Origin: Aquincolibacterium sp964606385
Lineage (GTDB): Bacteria; Omnitrophota; Omnitrophia; Omnitrophales; Aquincolibacteriaceae
DNA: 64,000 bases
Direction of reading: 5' to 3'
Assembly: GCA_964606385.1 (NCBI GenBank)
Contig: CAZSFZ010000006.1
Span: 59,462-123,461, forward strand
This document shows, piece by piece, positions 35,394 to 42,203 of this stretch. Position 1 is the stretch's first letter. The number at the start of each line of letters is the position of its first letter. A program made the position numbers and the translations under genes. Below the pieces are notes generated by a model. That model saw nothing but the letters and a program-made list of their open reading frames with translations. It did not search any database and had not been told where the DNA came from.

Positions 35394-35870
35394 ATGAAAA
35401 AAACAATGACCGTGTTGGGGCTGCTGTTGTTACTGATGCCGGCCCTGACCGGCGCGGAAAATGTTTCACTGCAGCCTTCCTCCGGCGAGACGGGGCAGAA
35501 AGATCCGCTCAAGATGTCTTTTCGGCCCGCCATGGAATTCATGCCCCGGCCTTCGACGGTTTTTCCGGAAAAAGAGGGGGCGGACATGGGAACCGCCATG
35601 CCTTATCTGATCGAAATGTCCAAGCCGATCACTTATCCAGGCTGGGCCCGACGGAAGGGTTTGGAAGGCCTGCTTGTGGCTGCGCTTGAGGTCCTCGAGG
35701 ACGGGAGCGTGGGCAGGTGGCAGATCGTGCGGTCGACGGGAGACGAATCCCTGGACAAGGCGGCCGTAAAGAATTTCCGTACCTGGAAGTTCCAGCCCGC
35801 TATGAAAAACGGCAAACCTGTCACGACCTGCATCCAGGTTCCTATCAACTTCGAACTGACAAAAGAATGA
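35394..35870 (+). CDS. Secreted TonB C-terminal-domain protein
   Basis: 158 residues. AGGAG before the ATG at 35394 fixes the start. Residues 1-20 look like a cleavable signal peptide (LLLLLMPALTGA/E) and not like a plain TonB membrane anchor with a long Pro-rich spanner. Residues of about 80-155 form the TonB C-terminal domain: PGWARRKGLEGLLVAA, then EDGSVGRWQIVRSTGD, SLDKAAVKNFRTWKFQPA and VQVPINFEL-like ending. The position between btuB and btuF indicates energising of, or docking at, the B12 receptor. No exbB or exbD is in the window. If it is truly cleaved, energy coupling would need a partner; if not, it is a very short TonB. Confidence 0.82.
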   Translation: MKKTMTVLGLLLLLMPALTGAENVSLQPSSGETGQKDPLKMSFRPAMEFMPRPSTVFPEKEGADMGTAMPYLIEMSKPITYPGWARRKGLEGLLVAALEVLEDGSVGRWQIVRSTGDESLDKAAVKNFRTWKFQPAMKNGKPVTTCIQVPINFELTKE

Positions 35871-36712
35871 AATTACAAGCCTGGACGTTAGCGGGACTTC
35901 TTTTTTTTATTTCTCTGCCAGACGTTCACGCTGTGGATCCCGAAGCAAAGGCCGGCGTTCCCCAGAAGATCGTCTCCATCAATCTTTGTTCCGACGAGCT
36001 TCTTCTTCAGCTGGTGGCGCCGGAGCGAGTGGCGGCCCTGACGAAATTCAGCGCGGATCCGGAGTTCTCGACGATCGCGGGCAAGGCGCGGGACATTAAA
36101 AAGATCCAGGGTGGGATCGAGGACGTTCAGGCTTGCGGTCCGGACCTTCTTTTGGGCGGACGGTTCAGCCATAAAGAAACGATGCGGTTTTTCAAGAATG
36201 CCGGGATCCCGGTCCTGACCTTCGGTATTCCAAAGAATTTTGAGGATATCTATGCGGATATCCTGAGGCTTGCGGCCGCGGTAGGGGAAGCCGCGTTGGG
36301 GGATCAGATCGTGATGAGCATGAAAGAAGAACTCGTGTCGCTGCGTCCGAAGACGCCCTCGAAGCAAAAAGCTGTTTTTTTACAAAGCGGCGGCCTGGTG
36401 CCGGGTTCGGGGACGTTCGAGAACGCCATCATGGAAGCCGCGGGCCTTGAAAATCTTGCGGCGGCTTCCGGCATCAAAGATTACGGGAATCTTTCGCTGG
36501 AGCAATTGATCCGGATGAAGCCGGATATGCTGATCTTCGCGAGTGACCAGAAAAAACGCCCGACGGTGCGCGGTGAGGTGCTGGACCATCCCGCGATCAA
36601 GAAGGCGCTGCCTCGTGTGAAAAGCGTGACGATCCCTTCGGCGATCCTGAACTGCGGATCCCCGGCATCGGTCGAGGCGGTGAGGATCCTTGTGAAGGAA
36701 ACGGTAAAATAA
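35867..36712 (+). CDS. btuF: Periplasmic cobalamin-binding protein
   Basis: 281 residues of the class III (helical-backbone) binding-protein family. Signal peptide at about 1-22. KIVSINLCSDELLLQLVAPERVAAL matches the entry of BtuF/FhuD-type lobes, followed by DLLLGGRFSHKE, and a second lobe ending in HPAIKKALPRVKSVTIPSAILNCGSP. The start overlaps the preceding stop (ATGA); an in-frame extension upstream lies inside the TonB-like gene. It hands substrate to BtuCD. Cobalamin specificity rests on context (riboswitch, btuCD, adenosyltransferase). Confidence 0.9.
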   Translation: MKLQAWTLAGLLFFISLPDVHAVDPEAKAGVPQKIVSINLCSDELLLQLVAPERVAALTKFSADPEFSTIAGKARDIKKIQGGIEDVQACGPDLLLGGRFSHKETMRFFKNAGIPVLTFGIPKNFEDIYADILRLAAAVGEAALGDQIVMSMKEELVSLRPKTPSKQKAVFLQSGGLVPGSGTFENAIMEAAGLENLAAASGIKDYGNLSLEQLIRMKPDMLIFASDQKKRPTVRGEVLDHPAIKKALPRVKSVTIPSAILNCGSPASVEAVRILVKETVK

Positions 36713-36716
36713 ATTC

Positions 36717-36850
36717 GAAATGCGAATGCCGAAGCACGAAACAAATCTAAAATCCGAATGTTCAAAAGCACAAGGCCTCTTGTTTTTCGGTTCTGATTTT
36801 GAAAATTTGAATTTGTTTCGGATTTCGTGCTTAGGATTTCGGATTTGAAG
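36717..36850. repeat. Long imperfect palindrome of CGAAATxCGAA type
   Basis: The left arm reads CGAAATGCGAATGCCGAAGC, ACGAAACAAATCTAAAATCC and GAATGTTCAAAA; the right arm is its approximate complement (TTTTGAAAATTTGAATTTG, TTTCGGATTTCGTGCTTAGG, ATTTCGGATTTG). The GC content is much lower than the genes on either side. It splits btuF from btuC. It resembles dispersed intergenic palindromes seen in several bacterial phyla. Confidence 0.75.
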
Positions 36851-36861
36851 ACAAGGCGATT

Positions 36862-37875
36862 ATGAAAAGACATCAACAGACAAATATTTTGAAGGAAACG
36901 TCCTCATGGCTGCTTTATGGCCTGCTCGGGATCGCCTTGGCGGTCTCCTTCTTTTGGTCCTTGAGCGTTGGAGCCACGAAGATCTCGATCTGGAACGCTG
37001 TCTTTCAGCCGTTTTCCGACGGAGCTTTCATTCTTTGGGATATCCGGTTGCCGCGGGCGGTCCTTGGCCTTCTCGTGGGCGCAACGCTCGGGCTTGCGGG
37101 CGCGGCCATGCAGGGTTTTCTCCGCAATCCGTTGGCGGAGCCCGGAGTGCTTGGCGTGACGGGGGGCGCGGCATTCGGCGCCGTGCTCGTTTTCTACACG
37201 GGGCTCTCCACTGCTTTTTCGTTGGCGCTTCCCCTGGGCGGCATTCTGGGGGCGTTTTTTTCCGTGTTCCTACTCTATCTTTTTGCCGGACGTCTCGCGA
37301 ACGTTCAAACCCTGATCCTCGCGGGCGTGGCGATCAATGTCATGGCATTCTCGGGAACTTCGCTCGCGCTCAATCTCACCAAAGATCCGTACGCGGTGCT
37401 GGACATTGTTTTTTGGCAGATGGGTTCTCTCGCGGATCGGAGCTTCACGCATGTCTTTCTTATTCTGTCTTTTGTCCTGATCGGTTGGGGATGGCTTCTG
37501 TGGGACCGTCGGGCGCTCGATGCCCTGAGCCTCGGTGAAGAAACGGCCGCGAGCTTGGGGGTGAACCTTAAAACGCTTCGCTTGAGGATGATCTTGGGAA
37601 CAGCCCTTTGTGTGGGGGCGGCGGTATCAGTCTGCGGAAGTATCGGCTTTGTGGGGCTCGTGGTCCCGCATTTGCTGCGTCCTTTCGTGGGACATGAACC
37701 CGGAAAACTTCTCGGGGTTAGCGCCCTTGGTGGAGCCATCCTTCTTCTTCTCTCGGATATCGCGGTGAGGCTCGTGCCTTCGATCGTGGAGCTCAAACTC
37801 GGGGTTGTGACCTCGCTCATCGGCGCGCCGTTCTTTATCGTGTTGATCTTTAAAATGAGGCGGAAACTTTTATGA
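36862..37875 (+). CDS. btuC: Cobalamin ABC transporter permease (FecCD family)
   Basis: 337 residues, about 10 helices, inner membrane. Family signatures: DIRLPRAVLGLLVGA, GLAGAAMQGFLRNPLAEPG and GFVGLVVPHLLRPFVGHE. It forms the translocation pathway of BtuCD. AAGG lies 8 bases before the ATG. The 3' end overlaps btuD by ATGA. The insertion of a 134-base palindrome before this gene may have separated it from the btuF translation unit without ending the transcript. Confidence 0.94.
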   Translation: MKRHQQTNILKETSSWLLYGLLGIALAVSFFWSLSVGATKISIWNAVFQPFSDGAFILWDIRLPRAVLGLLVGATLGLAGAAMQGFLRNPLAEPGVLGVTGGAAFGAVLVFYTGLSTAFSLALPLGGILGAFFSVFLLYLFAGRLANVQTLILAGVAINVMAFSGTSLALNLTKDPYAVLDIVFWQMGSLADRSFTHVFLILSFVLIGWGWLLWDRRALDALSLGEETAASLGVNLKTLRLRMILGTALCVGAAVSVCGSIGFVGLVVPHLLRPFVGHEPGKLLGVSALGGAILLLLSDIAVRLVPSIVELKLGVVTSLIGAPFFIVLIFKMRRKLL

Positions 37876-38642
37876 CCCTGATCGAGGCGCGCAAGGTTTG
37901 TGTCCGGTTTGATGACGTGCCGATCCTTCAGGATGTGGACCTTGAACTCAAAAAAGGAGAGATCCTGGGACTGATCGGTCCGAACGGGGCCGGCAAATCC
38001 ACCTTGTTGAAAATACTGATCGGGGAGATCGGATCTCAGTCTGGAAGTGTCAGGGTCCTGGATGGGAAGAAAGAACGCCTGGCTCAAAAGATCTCTTATC
38101 TCCCGCAAGGACAAGTCATCCATTGGCCCCTGAGCGTCCAACGGCTTGTTTCCCTCGGGCGTATCCCGCACCTGATGCCGTGGGAGCAACTGGGGCCGGA
38201 AGATGAAAGAGCGATCGCGCAGGCCATGGAGGATACGGACATCGCTCATTTGAAAGACCGTTATGTGGATCATCTGGCGGGCGGGGAGCGTAACCTCGTC
38301 CTTTTGGCCCGGGCGCTCGCGACCCAGCCTTCCGTGCTTTTGGCGGATGAGCCCGTCCAGGGGCTGGATCCCGCGCATGGTCTACAGGTGATGGAGCTTT
38401 TGTCGCGTTTCGCCGTCGCGGAGCGCGGGGTCGTCGTGGTGCTTCATGACCTGACGCTTGCCGCGCGTTTCTGTCACCGGCTTGTTTTGATCCATCAGGG
38501 TAAAGTGCTCGCGTCGGGAAAACCCGAGGAAGTTCTTTCCCCGGAGAATCTAAAGAAGAGTTATCATATCGAAGTGAAATACGGTTCCGGCGGAGATTTC
38601 TACATTGTTCCGTGGAAAACCCTTCAAGGGAACGGGAGTTAG
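37872..38642 (+). CDS. btuD: Cobalamin ABC transporter ATPase
   Basis: 256 residues: Walker A GPNGAGKST at 36-44, signature LAGGERN (an Ala in place of the common Ser), Walker B LLADEPVQGLD and the switch histidine in VVLHDLTLAARF. It powers BtuC. It is coupled to btuC (overlap) and followed after 6 bases by the adenosyltransferase. The Leu-Ala-Gly-Gly-Glu signature is a tolerated variant. Confidence 0.95.
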   Translation: MTLIEARKVCVRFDDVPILQDVDLELKKGEILGLIGPNGAGKSTLLKILIGEIGSQSGSVRVLDGKKERLAQKISYLPQGQVIHWPLSVQRLVSLGRIPHLMPWEQLGPEDERAIAQAMEDTDIAHLKDRYVDHLAGGERNLVLLARALATQPSVLLADEPVQGLDPAHGLQVMELLSRFAVAERGVVVVLHDLTLAARFCHRLVLIHQGKVLASGKPEEVLSPENLKKSYHIEVKYGSGGDFYIVPWKTLQGNGS

Positions 38643-38648
38643 AGGACT

Positions 38649-39158
38649 ATGAAAAAAAGAAATAAAGGACTCACCCTGGTGTTTACGGGGAACGGGAAAG
38701 GGAAGACGACCGCGGCGGTAGGTTGCGCCGTGCGCATGATCAAGCACGGAAAACGCGTCGGCATGGTCCAGTTCTTCAAGCTCCCGAGCAAGCACATCCT
38801 GCCGCATTCAAAATTCAGGGTCTGGAGCTTCGGCGGGGGATTCACCTGGGCCACGGCCCATACCGAGAACGCCCAGGCCGTCCAAAAGGCGTGGGCGAAG
38901 TGCCTTGAGCTTCTCCGCAATCCGAAATATGACATGGTCATTTTTGATGAGATCAATATCGCTTTTCATTACAAATTCCTCAAAATACCTGACGCGATCC
39001 AGGCGCTCAGAGGCCGTCGTTCCTCCCAGCATGTGGTTCTGACCGGCCGGAGCGCCCCTCGGGCCATCCAGCGTTTTGCCGATCTCGTCACCGAAATGAA
39101 GTGCGTCAAACACCCCTACGATCGCGGTATTCCCGCCCAACAAGGGATTGAATTCTAA
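38649..39158 (+). CDS. cobO: Cob(I)alamin adenosyltransferase
   Basis: 169 residues of the CobA/CobO/BtuR family, which transfers the adenosyl group of ATP to cob(I)alamin to make coenzyme B12. P-loop GNGKGKTT at 14-21, GMVQFFK, FGGGFTW, the acidic DEIN motif at about 99-102 and the C-terminal AQQGIEF are all present. It is shorter than CobO of E. coli (196 residues). As the last gene of the B12 locus, it converts the imported corrinoid into the active form. The neighbourhood shows no de novo corrin-ring genes, so the cell may depend on salvage. Confidence 0.94.
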   Translation: MKKRNKGLTLVFTGNGKGKTTAAVGCAVRMIKHGKRVGMVQFFKLPSKHILPHSKFRVWSFGGGFTWATAHTENAQAVQKAWAKCLELLRNPKYDMVIFDEINIAFHYKFLKIPDAIQALRGRRSSQHVVLTGRSAPRAIQRFADLVTEMKCVKHPYDRGIPAQQGIEF

Positions 39159-39161
39159 AAA

Positions 39162-39236
39162 AACGTTAAACGGGTAACGGGAAACGGGGAGCGCATGACA
39201 AAACTCGTTTGCCGTTCCCCGTTCAGCGTTTCCCGG
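39162..39236. repeat. Palindromic intergenic repeat, GGGAAACG type, copy 1
   Basis: Left arm contains AAACGGGTAACGGGAAACGG, right arm contains GCCGTTCCCCGTTCAGCG followed by TTTCCCGG. It is related in inverted orientation to the segment at 41295-41362, which carries GGGAAACGCTGAACGGGGAA and TTTCCCGTTACCCGTTTT. Confidence 0.75.
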
Positions 39237-39281
39237 CTCTGACCTGCTTTTTCCCGCTCTGAATTTGAGGCTTACTTGGTG

Positions 39282-39287
39282 TATAAT
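39282..39287 (+). promoter_or_regulatory. -10 box before the tandem-ACT gene
   Basis: Perfect TATAAT, 70 bases before the ACT gene start; no good -35 box is present at the usual distance. It follows the end of the B12 locus and the palindrome, so it likely starts a new transcript for the one-carbon genes. Confidence 0.5.
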
Positions 39288-39356
39288 AAAGCCGTGGAGT
39301 CATGGGCCCGAGGCATTGTGAGGGCGCATCCTTCAAACCACAAAGGAGGTAGGGCC

Positions 39357-39761
39357 ATGATCCAGAGCGCGAAGTTAGGCAAAGAGTTCGTCGTCGTTTC
39401 AGAGAACAAGGTTGGCGCGCTTTCCAAGGTCGCGGCGTTACTCGCGGACCGCGGGATCGATATCGTGGCGATCTCGGCCCAGGCGGCCGGAGGCGTCGCG
39501 CTGATGAATTTCGTCACAGATGACGCGTTGCATACGCGGGACCTTCTCGCCAAGAAGGGACTGAAAGCCCAGGAGAACACGGTGCTGTTGCTGGAGGTTG
39601 CGGATCGGCCGGGGGTGTTGTTGAGTATCACCCGAAAACTCGCGGCCCAGAAGATCGACCTCCTCAATGTCTACGCAAGCGCGCCGGCGTCTTACGGGCC
39701 GTGTACGCTCGTGATCTCGACGAATAACAATCAGAAAGCGCTTGTGACTCTGAAGCGGTAA
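39357..39761 (+). CDS. Tandem ACT-domain protein
   Basis: 134 residues holding two ACT domains (about 5-65 and 70-134; KVGALSKVAALLADRGIDIV and RPGVLLSITRKLAAQKIDLL), with no catalytic domain. Start: AAAGGAGGT lies 7 bases before the ATG at 39357, an ideal ribosome binding site; a longer in-frame reading from 39276 has none. ACT domains usually bind amino acids and regulate biosynthesis or transport. Its place before folate genes suggests sensing an amino acid such as serine or glycine, but this is inference. Confidence 0.87.
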   Translation: MIQSAKLGKEFVVVSENKVGALSKVAALLADRGIDIVAISAQAAGGVALMNFVTDDALHTRDLLAKKGLKAQENTVLLLEVADRPGVLLSITRKLAAQKIDLLNVYASAPASYGPCTLVISTNNNQKALVTLKR

Positions 39762-39825
39762 TCCAACAACCGAATCCTCGTTCGCGGGAAGTGTTCCGGG
39801 GATTCTTTTATTTTTAAAGGGCGTT

Positions 39826-40431
39826 ATGAAAAAGTATACGGACCTCAGTTTGCAGGAATACATCGAAAAACTCGCAAGCGACGCGCCGGTGCCGGGTGGC
39901 GGCAGTGTTTCGGCCTACGCGGGAGCCCTCGGCATGGCCCTGACGCAGATGGTCGCGCGGATCGCGCTCAAGCGCAAACCCAAAGCCGATCTGACCCCCG
40001 AGCAAAAATTCCAGGACGAGGCGAACCGCAAACGGATGCAGGAGATCGTCGATTCCCTGGAAAAGACCCGCGCGGACGCGCTCCAGGTCGTGTCGCTGGA
40101 CCCCAAGGTATACGACGAGGTGATGGCGTGTTACAAAGTGAACGCGGGCCCCGAGAAGCTTGAGGACGCGCTCCAGAACGCGTTCCGTTTGCAGGCGGAC
40201 CTCGCGCTGATCCTTATCATGGCGAGAGAATGGAACAGTCACATGAAGACCCTCGTGAAGGGCTCGGTCGCCAACGATCTTATCGTCAGCGACGGTCTTC
40301 TGTCCGCCGCGTTCGAAGGGGCTTACCATACCGCGCATATTAATGTGGTCTATATGAAGAACCAGGAACGGAAGGAACGCGCCGAAAAGGCTTTGGGCGA
40401 ACTCCGGAGCCGTTTTGAGAAAGGGAATTAA
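39826..40431 (+). CDS. fchA: Methenyl-THF cyclohydrolase of the FchA/FTCD-cyclodeaminase family
   Basis: 201 residues. The family hallmark SDAPVPGGGSVSA is at about 18-30, followed by an all-helical bundle with conserved LQNAFRLQADLALIL-type helix. Family members are formiminotetrahydrofolate cyclodeaminases or methenyltetrahydrofolate cyclohydrolases (FchA). Because the next gene, 1 base away, is a folD with its cyclohydrolase residues replaced, I favour the cyclohydrolase role: methenyl-THF plus water gives 10-formyl-THF. No histidine-degradation genes are nearby to support formimino metabolism. Confidence 0.85.
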   Translation: MKKYTDLSLQEYIEKLASDAPVPGGGSVSAYAGALGMALTQMVARIALKRKPKADLTPEQKFQDEANRKRMQEIVDSLEKTRADALQVVSLDPKVYDEVMACYKVNAGPEKLEDALQNAFRLQADLALILIMAREWNSHMKTLVKGSVANDLIVSDGLLSAAFEGAYHTAHINVVYMKNQERKERAEKALGELRSRFEKGN

Positions 40432-40432
40432 A

Positions 40433-41290
40433 GTGGAAACGAAAAGACTTGAAGGAAAAACGATCGCCACGACGCTGCAGGACAAGATCATCGAGAAGGT
40501 CAAAGCCTTCACCGGTGCGGGACTGCCGAGGCCGTCCCTGGCCGCGATCCAGACGAGTGAGGATCCGTCGGCGGTCTGGTATATCAACAGTCAGGAAAAG
40601 CTGGCGGCCAAGCTGGGCATTGATTTTAAACGCGTGCTTCCGGATCAGGTGAAGGGCGAAAAGGCCCTGATCGAGAAGGTCCGGGAACTTGGCGCCGACA
40701 AGACCGTTCACGGGCTTTTTATTTCCATGCCCCTGCCCGCGGGGATCGACGCGGACAAAGTGCTGCTTGCGATGGATCCCAAAAAAGACGTGGAAGGCGT
40801 TCATCCCACAAGCCTCGGGCTGATCGTCCTGCGCCGCGGTAAATTGATCCCGCCGACGGCGTTCGCGGCTTACACGCTTATCAAAGCGAGCGGCATCATG
40901 CTCCGAGGAAAACGGGCGGCGATCATCGGCCAGAGCGCCATCGTCGGAAGGCCGCTACAGCTGCTTTTGGGAGAAGCGCGGGTCACGACTTTTGTGTGCA
41001 ATACCGGGACCACCGACGATGATATGAAAAAGATCGTGGGCGGAGCTGATATCGTGGTGGCGTGTTCGGGGAAACCCGGTCTTGTCAAAGGCGCTTGGAT
41101 CAAGCAGGGCGCGGTGGTGATCGATGTCGGTACGACGGAAGTGGACGGGAAGCTCCAGGGGGATGTGGAATATGACGAAGCCGTGAAAAAAGCCGGTTTT
41201 ATCACGCCGGTCCCCGGGGGTGTGGGGCCCCTTACCGTGACGATGCTCATGGAAAACCTCATGGCGGCGTATGAGTGGCAAATTAAATAG
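40433..41290 (+). CDS. folD: FolD-like methylene-THF dehydrogenase with altered catalytic residues
   Basis: 285 residues, the normal FolD length. The start is the GTG at 40433: AAAGGG lies 7 bases before it, one base after the previous stop. The Rossmann core is typical (IIGQSAIVGRP, ITPVPGGVGPLTV). Yet residues that are invariant in bifunctional FolD differ at the exact E. coli positions: Lys54 is Gln (YINSQ), Gln98 is Ser (ISMPLP) and Asp121 is Glu (KDVEGVHP). In other FolDs the Lys is required for the cyclohydrolase step. The dehydrogenase may remain while the neighbour fchA supplies the cyclohydrolase. The TP-x-G motif after residue 135 is also altered (IPPTAFAA). Confidence 0.9.
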   Translation: METKRLEGKTIATTLQDKIIEKVKAFTGAGLPRPSLAAIQTSEDPSAVWYINSQEKLAAKLGIDFKRVLPDQVKGEKALIEKVRELGADKTVHGLFISMPLPAGIDADKVLLAMDPKKDVEGVHPTSLGLIVLRRGKLIPPTAFAAYTLIKASGIMLRGKRAAIIGQSAIVGRPLQLLLGEARVTTFVCNTGTTDDDMKKIVGGADIVVACSGKPGLVKGAWIKQGAVVIDVGTTEVDGKLQGDVEYDEAVKKAGFITPVPGGVGPLTVTMLMENLMAAYEWQIK

Positions 41291-41294
41291 CTGG

Positions 41295-41362
41295 AGAACG
41301 GGAAACGCTGAACGGGGAACGAAAACGGGATTGCGTTCAACATTTCCCGTTACCCGTTTTCC
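41295..41362. repeat. Palindromic intergenic repeat, GGGAAACG type, copy 2
   Basis: Left arm AACGGGAAACGCTGAACGGG continues into GAACG; right arm TTTCCCGTTACCCGTTTTCC. It matches the reverse complement of the copy at 39162-39236, about 2 kb upstream. It separates folD from panB. Confidence 0.75.
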
Positions 41363-41371
41363 GAGAAAATC

Positions 41372-42163
41372 ATGAAACACACACCGCAGACCATCTATTC
41401 TAAAAAGCAGGCGGGGCAGAAGATCGTTTCGCTCAGTCTTTATGATTATCCCAGCGCCAAGATCGCGGACGGGGCCGGTGTCGACGTGATCATGGTGGGG
41501 GATTCGGTCGGCATGGTGCTTCTCGGCCACGAGAATACGCTGGGCATGACCATGGAACACATGATCTATCACACCCAGGCTGTTTCGAAAGCCGTGAAAC
41601 GCGCGCTTGTGGTCGCGGATATGCCGGTCCACTCCTACCACGATCCCGAAACGGCGCTTGCCAACGCGAAGCGTTTCTTGCATGACGCCGGCGCCGATGC
41701 CGTGAAGCTCGAAGGCGGTGCCAAGGTCCAGCCTCAGATCGAAAAACTTATGACCCAGGGGATCTCCGTGATGGGACACCTGGGCATGCTTCCTCAAGGT
41801 GTCGGGGATGGGAAATACCGCGTGTTCGGCAAAGATCCGGAGGAGGCCGAGGCGATCCTGAAGGACGCGCAGCTGCTTGACCGGCTGGGGGTCTTCTCGA
41901 TCGTATTGGAGTGTGTTCCCGTGAAGCTGGCCGCGGAAATTACCCGAAGCGTCAAATGTCCCACGATCGGGATCGGCGCGGGGCCTTCGACCGACGGTCA
42001 GGTGCTGGTTTTTCACGATCTTCTTGGGATACGTTCCGGCGTGAGCCCCCGTTTTGTGAGGCGTTACGCGAACCTTGAGGCGGTCATGAAAAAAGCGGCC
42101 GCTGATTATTACAGTGACGTTCAGCACAAAAGATTCCCGTCCCAGAAGGAGAGCTTTTCGTGA
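41372..42163 (+). CDS. panB: 3-methyl-2-oxobutanoate hydroxymethyltransferase
   Basis: First committed step of pantothenate and CoA synthesis: adds a hydroxymethyl group from 5,10-methylene-THF to alpha-ketoisovalerate. 263 residues. Metal-binding D44 in VGDSVGMV, VVADMPVHSY (usually DMPF), KLEGG, GHLGMLPQ and the catalytic E180 in LECVP (E181 in E. coli) are present, followed by GIGAGPSTDGQ. Its cofactor links it to the folD gene just upstream. panC and panD are not nearby. Confidence 0.96.
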   Translation: MKHTPQTIYSKKQAGQKIVSLSLYDYPSAKIADGAGVDVIMVGDSVGMVLLGHENTLGMTMEHMIYHTQAVSKAVKRALVVADMPVHSYHDPETALANAKRFLHDAGADAVKLEGGAKVQPQIEKLMTQGISVMGHLGMLPQGVGDGKYRVFGKDPEEAEAILKDAQLLDRLGVFSIVLECVPVKLAAEITRSVKCPTIGIGAGPSTDGQVLVFHDLLGIRSGVSPRFVRRYANLEAVMKKAAADYYSDVQHKRFPSQKESFS

Positions 42164-42203
42164 TGGAGGCGCAATCCTTGGTTACTTCACGAGGAAATTT
42201 ATC

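Noticed and set aside
39162..41362. An insertion sequence or composite transposon bounded by the two inverted repeats
   Set aside because: No transposase is present and the enclosed genes are metabolic with normal operon spacing; the copies are more simply explained as dispersed palindromes.
40955..42127. A 390-codon minus-strand frame across folD and panB
   Set aside because: It spans two well-defined genes and the palindromic repeat between them, and encodes a His/Arg-rich product with no domain.
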